A DNA stretch of 64,000 bases from Oxyruncus cristatus (Eukaryota; Chordata; Aves; Passeriformes; Cotingidae): positions 423,089-487,088 of the forward strand of contig VXAY01004335.1 in assembly GCA_013399855.1 (NCBI GenBank), read 5' to 3'. This document shows positions 49,421 to 61,296 of the stretch, in pieces (within the stretch, counting starts at the first letter, position 1; the number at the start of each line of letters is the position of its first letter). The translations under genes and the position numbers were made by a program. Below the pieces are notes generated by a model, which worked only from the letters and a program-made list of their open reading frames with translations, made no database searches and was not told where the DNA came from.

Positions 49421-52400
49421 ATGCCTTGCCAAAGCTACTACAGCACATTAATCTCTCCACTTTTTGAACTACTCCCTTTAGTGAACACCTGAATATAGAC
49501 TGAGTACAGACTTTATTATTTCATGCAATTAAATATGTAAATCAAAGTGGAATTTGATAATAAGTCAAATGCATTTGTCAACATGACTGTCTATAACAAT
49601 TAAATTTATAATCTTGTCAGTAGGAAAGGGATTTGTCTGCAAACCATACATTTCCTGAAACCACGTTCACTGGCATTAAAATAAAATTTATAATTTCCAA
49701 TTGTTTTATGTCAAGAGTCCTTAATTTAGAGTTCCATCACATTGCACTGTTTTCATTATTCTTCCATTACTGATGTAAATATACAAAACTCTGGGTCATC
49801 CTTTTTGCCAATCTGATGCTAGAATTATGTTGACAGTCCTCTAATATCTTTAAATTCTGACAGTTTTCCAGGATTTTTGAAAATCAACACCAGTGCATGA
49901 AGGCAGCAGTAGGGAGAACTTCTGTGCAAAGGTCATCTGGTTTTCTGGCAAGAATATAAGAGCTCTTAAACTAGTTAATTTTCCCCCTGCAGACCATACA
50001 GGTATATGATCCCAAATCATATCATGTGCTGTAACTGGTCAACTTAAATCTTTTTAGCATTCATTCCCTCCATCCACAATTCTCCACTAATAAGGGATAA
50101 CTTACCAGTTTCTTCTACAGAGACAAGTTCTGATGCTTTCGTGTCCTGCCTTTTTAGTCTGTACTCTGGAAAGTTATTACTTGTTGATTATTTATTCTGT
50201 CCATTGCAGGTGGGATCCTTTCCACAGGGTCCTTAAAAGGATGATCATGATTAACAGAGTTAGTTCTTCTTCATTGAGATGTTATATTTTGAGAAATTTC
50301 CTTTACCGCCTTTCTCTTTAAGCATGTTTATTCACTTGTTTCAGGATGAGTGCCAGGACTTTATTTTTCACATAAAAAATTCAGTGAATCACAGCCTCTG
50401 CACACAACTAATACTCTGTCCAATACTCAAATCTGTCGGCATCCTTGCCCTATATATTCTAAGAATCATCAGCATCAAAAAGATCCTTTGTTTCCTCTTT
50501 TTCTCACAGCATATCTTGAAGCATGTCTTGCACTTCAGTAGCCTCCAACCCTCCTTCTTTTTTCGTATCTATTAGAATGAAACATCAGTTGTTACAAAGG
50601 TCTTTCTCCTTTCAATCTTTCAGAATTTCAACTGGCTTCACATAGCTATCGTTAGGTTTGCTAGACCAGATCACAGTTGTGAATGTCTGTCACCTCACTG
50701 TCTGAAAATGACTGCCTGGTCCATCCTAATTATATGTCATCAGATGAATCTTCTCTAGACTTTTCTCCATGGCAAGTGAGCAGCTCTTCACAAATTTGAA
50801 AAAGCCCTGAAGTGACAAAGGAGGAAGGAATGCAGTTCATTTTTCTTTTGCAAAGCCTTGTTTGGCAGTGCTCCAGAAGCTGACATCTGTTACCTCAGGT
50901 AATTTCATAACCCTGATGTCCTGATTATTTCTTGGACAGATCTTTTATCCTGTTGTTCATATCCCAAGCCTATCAAGAATTGTACGCATCTGCCTCATGC
51001 CTGAATTGGTGCTGGTTGGTAAATTTTTTATTTTCTATGGGAATTGTCTTTTATCTTCTCCCATTCAAAGGATTTATCTTCATGAATGAAGTGCTGAGAG
51101 GTGATTCAGAGCTGAGAGGTAGCAGGGTTTCCCAAGGAAGGAACTACTCTTACTTCAGAGTCTGATTCTATCCTTCAGACTATGGGCTTGAGGCAGAAGC
51201 TAAGAGGCAAAAGCATTTCTTGATTAAGTAACACAGTAGTGACAAGAAAATAAACTAACTCTAAAATCAATGTCCTAGTTAGTAATTTTGCCTACTGTAA
51301 GACACAGTTTTAAATCTATGAGGTATTATTTTAAGTTATGAATCACAACTATTACTGAATTATAAACTCATCAACCTTCCCTTCTACACTTCATAGTACT
51401 GGGGTTCAAGTCTATCACTAGCATGGTTTTCTAGATCTGGGTGGTCTTTTAAGATTCTGCACCCCAAAATTCTCTTACAACTACCTTGTCCATGCTGGTG
51501 ACATATTATTCACCTTGTATATCCTTAAGAGGAATGATTCAGCTTTAGCCTTTATTCTTCTACCTAGTTCAAGCATAGAACAACCAGTTCTCTCTTCTGT
51601 GCAGATAAGACAGAGAGACAGCAGGATGTTTTTCACCCTCTGATGTGCTCATGCAGCATCCTTTCCCTTGAACTGATCTAATGACTCTCCCGGTTCCCTG
51701 GAGAGGTCGTAGCTAACTGTGATACCTGGTACTCCACAGAGACCTCTTGCTCACAGCAGTGTTGAGCCACTGGCCCAGATTTCCAGTAACCACCATAACC
51801 CACACAAAGATCATTCTGAACGGTTGTGGTTTGCCATCTTAACCATCACAAGCTCAGGAATATTTTCTCAGTGTCTTGCCTGTATTCAGACCTTGAGTAC
51901 CTGATCAAATCACTGCACAAGTCAAGCCTAACAAGTGCCCCTCGGTGCCTCCAAAGGAACAACTATCTTCTTCAGGATTTCAGCAGCTGTGCTTTGCTGC
52001 TGCTCAACAACTTTGATCTGATTCAGTGACAGAAGTCTGAACTTCTCAGCCATGTTTAAGTTGTGGAGGGGAACTGGTTACTTGGATCCAATTACTTTCA
52101 TTTTTTTACCAGTCGGTTTATGTCAATGGTTTCAAGTGTAGTCTTATCTGAAAGCTTCTTTGTTCCTTCACTACTTTCAGCCTTTGTTTGCTTCTATAGG
52201 AAATGTGCCAGTTTAAAGCACTCCATCTATCAGTTGCCTCAGGTAGCTTTACCAGCATCTCCTAAAAAAATTTGTATTTACATTTTCCTTCTCATTCACA
52301 TTGCCTGGAAAGATCATTTCCTTACAACTTTCTTCCATGCACTTTTTTCTTCAGCAGGTGGGCTCCTCTACAGCTGCTCCCTAATTTCTGTAGCTTTGCT

Positions 52401-53869
52401 GGTCCACAGAGCTTAAAACCACATGAGACAAGTCAGTTATGAAATTTACTTCAAGGAAACCTCACCTCATAAAAAAAAAAATCTGAAATGAGGACCTAAA
52501 ATTAGTAATGATAAGTTCATTGATAATTCATATTAACATCTTGGCAATGAAATATTCACTTCTCTCCAGGTATCTCCAATAGTTTTTTGATAGCATTGGA
52601 TAGAAGCAAAATGTAGCACATTGCGTGAGTACCAGCAAACAGACAATAGAGACAAGTGAAAGGAAGTTTAAAGTCTAAGCCCTGGAGACAGAAGATGCCA
52701 TCACAGAATCTGTGAAATAATGTCTCATCTAAATTGCACTAAACCATGAACAGCTTTAATAATCTCAAATGCTCCCATTTTATGTCATGGACTGGAGCTA
52801 TCAGCTTTCTTCACAGAAAATAATGTGGAGTCTTCTCAGGTCACTAAGGTATACTAGGGACACAGGCAGGAGAGTTTTGTCCATATATTACCAGTATGCA
52901 TATTAGTTTATCTATCTTTAGTAGCTGATTACCAAACCATTAGCTGAAATCTATTCAAGGCAAAACTATGGTGTCTGTTGATATAAAGTAACTGAAAGAA
53001 ACTACAAGAATAATACCAATTTCCTTGTTTGAATTACCTCAGGGAACTAACTGTATTAAGCCCTGGCAGCACCTGTGGTCACAACCATTCTTCTTCACAT
53101 GAATCATTCAAAGTGACTTTCATTAGGATTAAGAGCAAGGAAAAACTGTTTCAGGGGTTTATTGATTCTTCTCAGTTGATCCAGTTCTTATTTTTCTCAC
53201 ACAATACTGTTGCATAATAATTTTTTATCTTATTTTAAAAAAGTTGCGTTTTCTGACCTTACCCATTCTGAGTTGGATTTGGACCATCACTACTCCTTGT
53301 GGCACACAGTCCTCTGATTTTCATTCCATGTCTACTCAATTGAGAATGTTACCTTGTGCAAAACTGTGTTTTCTCAGCATAGCATGGAGATGTTGATAAA
53401 TAATGTGTGAGCTAAACTATTTTTGGTAAGGAGTACCTGTGCTCTTTCATACAGGGAACAATATTGACAATCGGCTCTAGCACTCCTAATAGAAACAATT
53501 TTCAAATTGCTGACAGCAGAATTTAGACTCCATAAATAGGTAGAATAATAAAGAAATGGTGTCAGAATTAAACCTGCATAGAACTAATCAATTTTTAAAA
53601 TGGATATTAATGGTGAGTGATGTTAACAGTCTGGAATTATAAAAAAGAAGACAATATTGGATGTTACATAGAGCAGTAAATTGTTCAAACTCACAAAACA
53701 ATGAACCTAAACTTAACAATATATTACTGTATAATACTGTATATTCTTACACATCTCCATATTTTGTTCATTATTTAAGTTTGTGTTCAGAAGCTTGAAC
53801 AATGACAAATTCTCCTAATAGATGTATGTGTGAATCCATAACTTATGTAAAATTTTCCTTGCTCTGTAG

Positions 53870-54132
53870 TAATGTTTGATGTCCATGAACATCTTACGGA
53901 AATTGCCGTGCCATTTTACACCAGATGCTCAGGCACGAATGCCAGTAGAACTGGATCCAGTAGGCCTACCAGGTCAATGACACTTTGTCATGTCCCCACT
54001 ATAGCAGGAAAAAGTAACGTGTCTCTCTGGAATCGACCTATGGCAGTTCATTCAGAGCTATATGCAGGAACTAAAGTGAATTTGGAAGAAATTGTCCAAA
54101 CAAACAAACAAAAAGAAGATATAGAAACTGCA
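53870..54132 (+). other. Candidate protein-coding exon (weak)
   Basis: A pyrimidine-rich stretch ending TTGCTCTGTAG (53859-53869) could be a splice acceptor, and CA followed by GTAAGT at 54131-54138 matches a splice donor. Between them one frame (codons from 53872) is open for 87 codons, and it would continue to 54183 if unspliced. The residue mix is protein-like, including NASRTGSSRPTRS and NVSLWNRPMAVHSELYAG, and less dominated by L/F/I/K than neighbouring chance frames. I recognise no family. A 263-base exon with decent sites can still arise by chance in 64 kb, so this is only a candidate. Confidence 0.15.
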
Positions 54133-55318
54133 GTAAGTTTATACTCTTACTTCGTAGGAAAGAGAGAAACATGGGAAGAATAAAAAAGCAGATTTTTTTC
54201 CCGTATGTTTTATTTCTGGATGTTTACACAAATCCGAATAAAAGTAATTTTTCCTAGAGGGATGATTTTCTGTGTGATCACTAATTCTCTGTGCTGATTT
54301 ACAGGACAGAACCTGTCAATCCAGTCAGCAAGTCACTTTTGTGTGTATGTACTCTACAAGCTGTCTGTGAAGTGCTGCCTGTGCCACTGGAATTTAAAAA
54401 GCAGAGCAGCTTCAGGAGTTTTTATCTCTGCATGACTGCTAGCTAGGGATTTGAACAGAAAAGAAAACTGCAAGGGAAAAATTGGTTTGGACAAGAAGAG
54501 CTTCTGTACATAATACTTATTAATTTGAAGATGAAATGCGTCTCTTCGAAACAAAAAATGATACTGTGTGATGGCTTGTTCCATATGGATATTGCTATGG
54601 ATTCAGCCCCATTTTCTAAGGATTAGAACTGACTGCCCAGCATTGCCTATTTACAGGGAACAGAATTACTGGAATTCTTCCTCTTAGAGGTACAACATGT
54701 GAAGAACAAAATGAATCTTAGAAGAGTGAAGCTCTCTGTTTCTCAACCTGTAGAAGAGATGCATGGCAACTTCAGGGGTAGAACAGTGACTCCTTTTTAA
54801 TTTTGTTGAAACTTTAGTTTGCCTTTGAATGGGATTTTGTTCAGAAAATCTAAATTTGATACTGAAGAAAAGACAGTAAAAGTTATTGTTATTTACATTG
54901 ATGCCTTAAGCCCTAACAGTTTTTTAGTTTTCTAATTTTTTGTAAGTCTTATAAGTTTTATAAGTAGTAGAAGTAGATTTTAAAAGCAGCAGCCCTTGTT
55001 CCCTTACCCTGTAGTACAAGTAGTACATTCCTAACTCTCTTACCCCGTTCTATGCTCCTCATATCAAATCTACCCCTGAATTCAGTAGAAATGTTTAGTC
55101 TCCTGTCAAGGCAAGGCCTAGGCTGTTTGGGAACAGCCATATCAGGGCCTGAACAACAAAACGGAGTCAAAAACTCGGTAATATGTACCCTTTGTGCTCT
55201 GAAGATGGTGATGGTGATGAAGAGGTGGTCCCAAAACGCCCCCAGACTCAGGTGGGTCAGGAAGTGGACCAGAACAAAGGCTACGGGGTGGACACACTTA
55301 AGATTGGACGAATAGTAT

Positions 55319-55326
55319 TATAAAAG
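55319..55326 (+). promoter_or_regulatory. TATA box of the LTR-like element
   Basis: TATAAAAG lies about 310 bases into the element and about 60 bases before the polyadenylation-like AGTAAA, the order expected for U3/R of an LTR. Confidence 0.5.
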
Positions 55327-55382
55327 ATGTGTTACAACTGTATTCAGGTGCGCGCGTCTTGCAACAACTAATGCCTTGGCAC

Positions 55383-55388
55383 AGTAAA
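55383..55388 (+). terminator. Polyadenylation-like signal of the LTR-like element
   Basis: AGTAAA, a known variant of AATAAA, is followed by a T/C-rich stretch as in the R-U5 part of LTRs. The assignment depends on the LTR call. Confidence 0.35.
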
Positions 55389-55470
55389 CCCTTTCCTTAT
55401 CTCACCCTAATTAACTGCTTCTGAGTTATTTCTTAAGTCCAGGTGCAAGCAGGCATCAACATTTACTACA

Positions 55471-58463
55471 GGACATATGATTTTTCTTGAGCCAGAATTC
55501 CTACTAAACCTACCAAAATAAAATTTGTGCTCTGGGGCAGGGTTCAAAGGTTTTGTCCTCTCTCTCTTAGTTAATAAACCTCAGTATATATTTGCCTCCA
55601 TATCGCAATGAAAACTCACAGTTTCTAAACTCATGGTAGAGAAAAACCTCATTACCAATTTCTGTGTCAGAAGAAAGCAAGAAAGCTTTATATGTCATTT
55701 GAAAGCTTTATATGAGTTTGGGACAACATTTGTGTACCATTTATGTATATTTGCTCTTGATTTATTTGGCCCAGCTGGTCAGTAGCTTTTGCAGGTTGTC
55801 CGGGTGAGAACAGTTTCCAACCAGTTACCAGAGACTTTGATTCTATAATTTAATATTGTGAGTGGTATTCTTCTCTTAAAAGTGAATATTTCCTTTCTCC
55901 TTCTTTTATTTTGCTTTCTCTTCCTTAGTTGTTTAAAGCATCTTTATGAGTATGAAAACTGCACAATATTTAATATGTTTCTTTGCCTGGTCATAAAGAT
56001 GTTAGTTTTAGATTAAAATATTTCCTTGGGCTTTGTATACTGTTCATTTTCCTATCCAGTGGTTGATTCACTGTCCCCAAATGCAATTGGCTAGTAGTCA
56101 AATGCTAAGATCATAAAAAAATGGAAGTATAACTGTAGGAGACAAGAGAGGAAAGAACAATCCCATTTTTGTACCTGGCAGGTGCCTAAGTTTAAATGCG
56201 CGTGGCTTCTCAACCAGTAAATCCATGCATTCTAGTCCTATTTAGTACAAAATTTTAGTTATCTTTGTAGTATTTTCTGAAGCTTTTGTAAAAGGAAAAG
56301 CTTCTAGAACAGTAATTTAGATTAAATTGCTTAAACAATGAAAGAGCAAAAGAAATGGAATCTTAAGATGTAATTTAAGAGATATATAAATCAGAAAGGT
56401 GCATAAATAGATAAATAGTCTCATCCATCTGTCAAGTATCATATAGATTGCATGATATTTGGGGCATAGGATAAATTATATGGTTTCTCTTAATTCTACT
56501 AAGTTTACTGTGTTGTCTACAGGACTACATTTAAAGTGCAGTTCCATTCTCTCAGAAGAAACCGCTTAAGAAAATTATTAAATATATCCTGAAGAATACA
56601 ACATCATAACTAAAGAGAATAAAATAAATCTGCAGTTTATTGATAAAGGTAAAAATTACCTTTTTTTTTATGCAGCTATAAATTATTTTATCTAGTGTAA
56701 TTAAAGGGATGGAGTAATCTAGGATTGCTATATTAGCAATATGCTAAATTTTGCGCGTTCAATGTTTTGATTTTTTTCATAATTAATATGTTTGATGTTG
56801 ACCTAAAATCTCATGAGTTATAGTAAGCAAATTTTATGATGACCAAAAAAGTTTTCGTAAGAAAAAAGAATCTATAGCTTCTGTAAAGAAACACATCATA
56901 ATCTGACACAAACTGTCTAAGAAAGTGGTGTAAAAATACCATGCAAATAAGCAAAAAATTGCTTATATAAAGCACAGTAAGTGAGAATTAAAATTCCTTT
57001 TTTATATAGGCTAGATTCTGCAAAATTTTAAGACAATAGCATCTTGTCACTGTAGCTGTGTAAAAGAAAAATGAATAAATGCTCTTAGAAAGGCATATAA
57101 TTCAGCCCTCAAGTTCTGCAAGACATCTGACAGCAGCAAGTTACAGTCTTATCCTTACTTTGTAGGTGTGCTTATGGGAAAAGACCAATAAATAATTTTG
57201 GGAAATACTCATCTCCCTATATTTCTCTCTGGATGTTCCTCTGTCAAGTACCTTTGAAATTATATTTTCTCGATTACTTCTAAGAGGTTGATGGACTGTT
57301 TTACTAGCTAAGGCAGTCCAAACAGTATTCAAATGTTTCAGTCAGATTCTTCAAGTTTTTTTGTAGCACATACTTTATTAAATTATTGATGATACAAAGG
57401 TTCAGTGTAATAAAAATGTTTCAAAAATGTTTCCCTACTTTTATTACTTGGGAAGAAGCAGATCAATCATTCCTGAATTTCAAAGCTCTCCCTTTTTTTA
57501 ACCCTATCTCTCCCTACACTAAAACTAGGACTAGCTTTGCCTGTGCATATAGGCTTTTACCTACAACAGCATGGCCTTGGTAGGAATTTTGTGAACTCGT
57601 CTGTACAACTTAAAATGTCAAAGCTTGGAAAATGAATAAGAAAAGCATCCTATGCCTACGAATATGCTCCTTGTATCTCCAAACAAGACCTGAAGACCTT
57701 CAAGACCGGAACCTGAGCAGAGCAGTACTTTTTCAGTTATTTTCACCCACAATAACTCTACAGTTGTATTAACATGTACTCACTATGACAGAAAGGGTGT
57801 ATCAGCTATTTTATTATCTCAATATATGCTCGAGGAAAAGGTTCTCTCAGAACATAAAATGCTCATGTAGAAGTTATCTCATGGTTACATAAACCATGCA
57901 GTAAAGTTAAGGCTTTAACATTCAAATACTGATATCTATTTCTCAGAATAGTATAGATATAATTAGAATATATAATATATTTAAAATAAATGTTTAATTA
58001 AAAAAATTATCATTAGTAGAGTAAGCTTAAAAGTTATGATAAAAATATATATTGATTAGTGATTAATATTTTAAGGAACAGACTGTGAATATTGCAAAAC
58101 ACTGGCCAGTGCTAACAGGTTTTACTGACACCTCACGCCTGTGGATGTTGCCACTTTGCCTCTCAACAACTCCTGCTGCTTCCTTTGACCTTCTTATCTC
58201 CCTCCTCAAGATTGACCACTTGTGATTTTTAGTCAGTAAAATCTTATCTCATAGTACTTAAAAAAGTTTAGACACAAGTTCAGAGAAGCTTAACAGTAAT
58301 AATCTCCAGTTTGGATAGGAAGGATTCCCCAGACTTCATGAATCCACAAATATTCACCTCCCTACACATGATTTGTGCCTCCTAACCCCTCAGCCACAAG
58401 CTATAGTACCTGTAAAGATGATGGACAGGTCAACTTACTCCCAATACAACAGCCTTTCTTCAT
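55471..58463. other. Unannotated AT-rich sequence
   Basis: About 3 kb, very AT-rich around 56580-57000 and 57950-58080. It holds a 20-base-period duplication at 55681-55716. No gene or mobile element was recognised. Confidence 0.6.
55681..55716 (+). repeat. Short direct duplication, 20-bp period
   Basis: GAAAGCTTTATATG at 55681 is repeated at 55701, with 6 bases between the copies. Confidence 0.85.
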
Positions 58464-58583
58464 AAAATCATAGAATGCTTTGGGTTGGAAGGGACTTTAA
58501 AGTTGATCTAATTCCACATCCCCCACTCCCTTCCCCCATAGGCACAGACACCTACCACTAGACCAGGTTACTCAGAGCCACAT
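58464..58583 (-). mobile_element. CR1 LINE fragment, 3' tail
   Basis: AAATCATAGAATGCTTTGGG, then TTGGAAGGGACTTTAAAG, is a well-kept CR1 3' end in reverse orientation. It is followed by the 3' UTR phrase CCACTAGACCAGGTTACTCA up to about 58583. About 120 bases survive. Confidence 0.94.
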
Positions 58584-60787
58584 GTGATGTGTAGTCCTGT
58601 TCATAAGCATGTGCCAAAAATGCAGACCAGATCTATCTCTTCATTAAGATGGAAAACCTAAAAGACAATTCCTTTAAGTCACATCCTCCTGTTAACAGTG
58701 CTCTGCACCATTTTTCTCCACTGTGTTATAACTTTGTGTGTTCCAGATTCCTTAGTCTGGCCTTTAGTGTGTGTGGAGGAAGGGCTCAGAAAGGTTCAGG
58801 GACTCAGGGTGGCCACATGGCTGGCAGTGGACCCACACAGGGTGCAGCCCCATGGTGCCCCAGCCAGATGAGCAGAGGTGATCTGCTGACAGTGCCCAGT
58901 CAGCCAGCACAGCTCAAGCTCTGGCTTAGGGACCAGATCAAGGGTATATGTGGCCACGTATAGGCACAGTTGCAAAGTAGCTTAGTCAAGAGCAGCCCTT
59001 AAAAGAAGGGGGAAAAGTACCCTTAGTGTTTTTGCACAACTCTTTCAGCAAACAGCTCTCTTCTTCAAGGCTGGGCTTCAGCACTGTCAGAGCTGGCCTG
59101 GAGCACAGGCAGCCAAACCTTGGACATCCAGCACCAGACAGGCAGAGGTGTTGGCAGGAGCTGACATTCAGTTGCTGGTCACCTTATGCAGAGGTAGCTG
59201 AAGCAGAGGGGGCAGGTTTACAGATGGTTTAAATAGGAAAAATTGTGTTTCTCGGTGCTTTCACAGCAGGAATCAATGCTTTTGAGCTTAGCTTCCCATT
59301 CACTGAACATTTGTAGTTGTTTTCCAGATGAAAAATGAGGTGATTTGCTGAAAAATGTAGTGATGGAGATGAGTTCACCAGGAAGATAAAAAGAAGCAGG
59401 TAGGGAGGGCCTTTTTGAATAGTGAAGTGTGTTTCAAGACTAAATTTTGAGTTTCTAGGTTTGCTTCCACTGAGCTCGTAAGTCTGAGTATATATAGGAA
59501 CTATTGAATTTCTGTCAAATTCGCTATTCTTACCTACACCTTTTGGGACTACCACCTGTGGGAATTACATCTAACTTGTAAACCTCTGCTTTAAAGGTTT
59601 GTACAGAAAAACTTAACCCAAGTTTACCCTCAAAATCCATATGTTAAAAAAATCACTAACTGAAAAGTACTTGCCAGTGTTTCATCCTGGTAGTACAGTT
59701 ATCCTCAATTTAGCAAGTTTCCATCTATTTTGGAGAAGGGTTTGGATGTCTAAGAATTAAAAAACACTAAGGAAAAATAAAAGGAATATTTCTACTTCAA
59801 ATTAATATTGCCTTCTCACAATTAATCATGTTAATAAACTAGAGAACGAGGTTGCTACTGTAGACGTTACCAAAAGACTGTGAAGACAAGATGTAATGTA
59901 CAAACCTAACTTCTTTCTATAAAAATGAAGATATTTTTGTGTGGAGAAAATTCTGTAGATTATTTAATTTTCCATAATTTTTACCAGATATTGGATTTTC
60001 TATCCAAAGAAAAAATGGGGGGAAAAAAAAAGTTGTTTCTAAAGAAATGAATATAAGAAGCAATCTAGTTTCATCCTGTTGTTTTATGTTGCTGAAATAA
60101 AAAATATTCTTTCAGATAAGACATCTTAATATTAATATTTTACAAATAAAAAAAATTGAAAAACTCTGTTCCAAAAACGTCAAATAGAATATTTAATCAG
60201 TCACAAAATATTTTCTACATTTTTAAATGTAGTTGCATAAACCAGCACATTTTCACCAATATCTCTATTTAAGCTCCATATTCTTTGTCAAAAAACGATC
60301 CACTAGAAAAGATCTGACCATACCAGAAAGGCAGATCTGTAATGAAAATAAATTGAAAGTAGGCAAAATTTTGCAACAGGCTCAAAAATCTTAACTTTAA
60401 AATTTATTTAAGTTGTATTAAATCACAAACTCCATTCCCAATGGATTGTATAGACTGAAGAATGCAAACAAAAGGAAAACAAGTTATTTGTTCCATCAAA
60501 ATCATGTTTTATTCATTTTTCATTAATTATCCAGGAAACAGAATAGACATTAAATTTGTAGATGAAACAACCATATAATAAAATGTGTTCCTTATACAGT
60601 TTCCTTACATATAAACCTCCTTCACGTCCATTACAGATTACTTTTTAGATAATTTTGAGGTTCTTGGTGCTTTAATATTTAACACTTTCAAGACAGCAAA
60701 TACATAAACACCAGGAAACTCCAGTGAAATGCTAAAGTTTTCTGATTTGTCTTTCAAATTATATCTTCCTTTGGGCAAACTTTTATG
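58584..60787. other. Unannotated sequence with a GC-rich patch
   Basis: About 2.2 kb. The first part includes a GC-rich patch (58740-59215). The rest (59600-60780) is strongly AT-rich with no recognised element. The minus frame 59555-59229 (108 codons) has no known motif. Confidence 0.55.
58740..59215. other. GC-rich patch of unknown origin
   Basis: Two GC-rich segments (about 58740-58960 and 59060-59215) are rich in CAG, CTG and CCAGC words and low in CpG. Plus-strand frames at 58649-58963 (104 codons) and 59026-59232 (68 codons) pass through them, but no motif is recognised. It resembles the patch at 24835-25060 in composition, but I did not find shared long words. Confidence 0.35.
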
Positions 60788-61296
60788 TCACAGAATCACA
60801 GAATCACAGAATATGCTGAGTTGGAAGGCATCCACAAGGATCACCAAGTCCAACTCTTAGCCCTCCACAGGACCATCCCCAAGAGTCACACCATGTGCCT
60901 GAAGGCATTGTCCAAATGGTTCTTGAACTCTGTCAGGCTTGGTGTTGTGATCGCTTCCCTGGGGAGTCTGGGGGTTTTCACCCTCTGAGTGAAAACACTT
61001 TTCCTGATATTCAACCTAAACATCCCCAGCACAAATTCGGGCCATTCCCTCAAGTCCTGTCACCAGTCACCACGGAGAAGAGATCAGTGTCTGCCCCTCC
61101 TCTTTCACTCAAGAGGAAGCTGTAGACTGCAATGAGGTCTCCCCTTCTCCAGGCGGAACAGAACAAGTGACCTCAGCAGCTCCTCATAGGGCTTTCCCTC
61201 AAGGCCCTTCACCATCTTTTTGCCCTCCTTTGGACACTCTCTAATGGTTTAATATTGATCTTATATTGCAGTGACCTAAACTGCACACAATATTGA
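60788..61296 (-). mobile_element. CR1 LINE fragment, ORF2 C-terminus and 3' tail
   Basis: The left edge, TCACAGAATCACAGAATCAC, is a CR1 tail with the octamer repeated. The copy continues through the 3' end (GAGTTGGAAGGCATCCACAA) and the ORF2 end. Its complement across 60960-61230 corresponds to the ORF2 C-terminal coding region, and the copy ends near CTGCACACAATATTG at about 61280-61296. Frame breaks are present, and plus-strand frames here are antisense shadows. This belongs to a CR1 subtype with a 'ctgagttggaaggcatccacaagga' style tail. Confidence 0.94.

Larger units (their letters stand above)
41666..55009. other. Longest stretch without a recognised mobile element
   Basis: About 13.3 kb, mostly unique AT-rich DNA. 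Contents noted: a T-rich block at 41995-42243, a possible ancient repeat relic at 43682-43745, pyrimidine runs at 46083-46113 and 47886-47901, a GC-richer block at 48940-49420, and a candidate exon at 53870-54132. From about 44.7 to 54.2 kb, open frames of 60 codons or more occur only on the plus strand, which points to a base skew rather than to genes. Confidence 0.55.
55010..55470 (+). mobile_element. LTR-like element, probable solo LTR
   Basis: The block starts TGTAGTA (55010) and ends TACTACA (55470), a perfect 7-base inverted pair with the TG...CA ends of a retroviral LTR. In LTR order it has a U3-like segment with CAAAACGGAGTC, then a TATA box (TATAAAAG, 55319-55326). An AGTAAA polyadenylation-like signal (55383-55388) follows, then a pyrimidine-rich U5-like end (CCCTTTCCTTATCTCACCC). 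The direct flanks do not show a clear target-site duplication, and no polypurine tract, primer-binding site or retroviral gene adjoins. It is probably an old solo LTR. It may instead be a fragment whose true ends differ slightly. Confidence 0.68.

Noticed and set aside
55052..55315. Plus-strand frame of 87 codons with MVMVMKRW-like text
   Set aside because: It lies inside the LTR-like element before its TATA box, so it is probably U3 sequence rather than a gene.
60785..61125. Plus-strand frames of 67 and 76 codons
   Set aside because: They are antisense to the CR1 fragment at 60788-61296.
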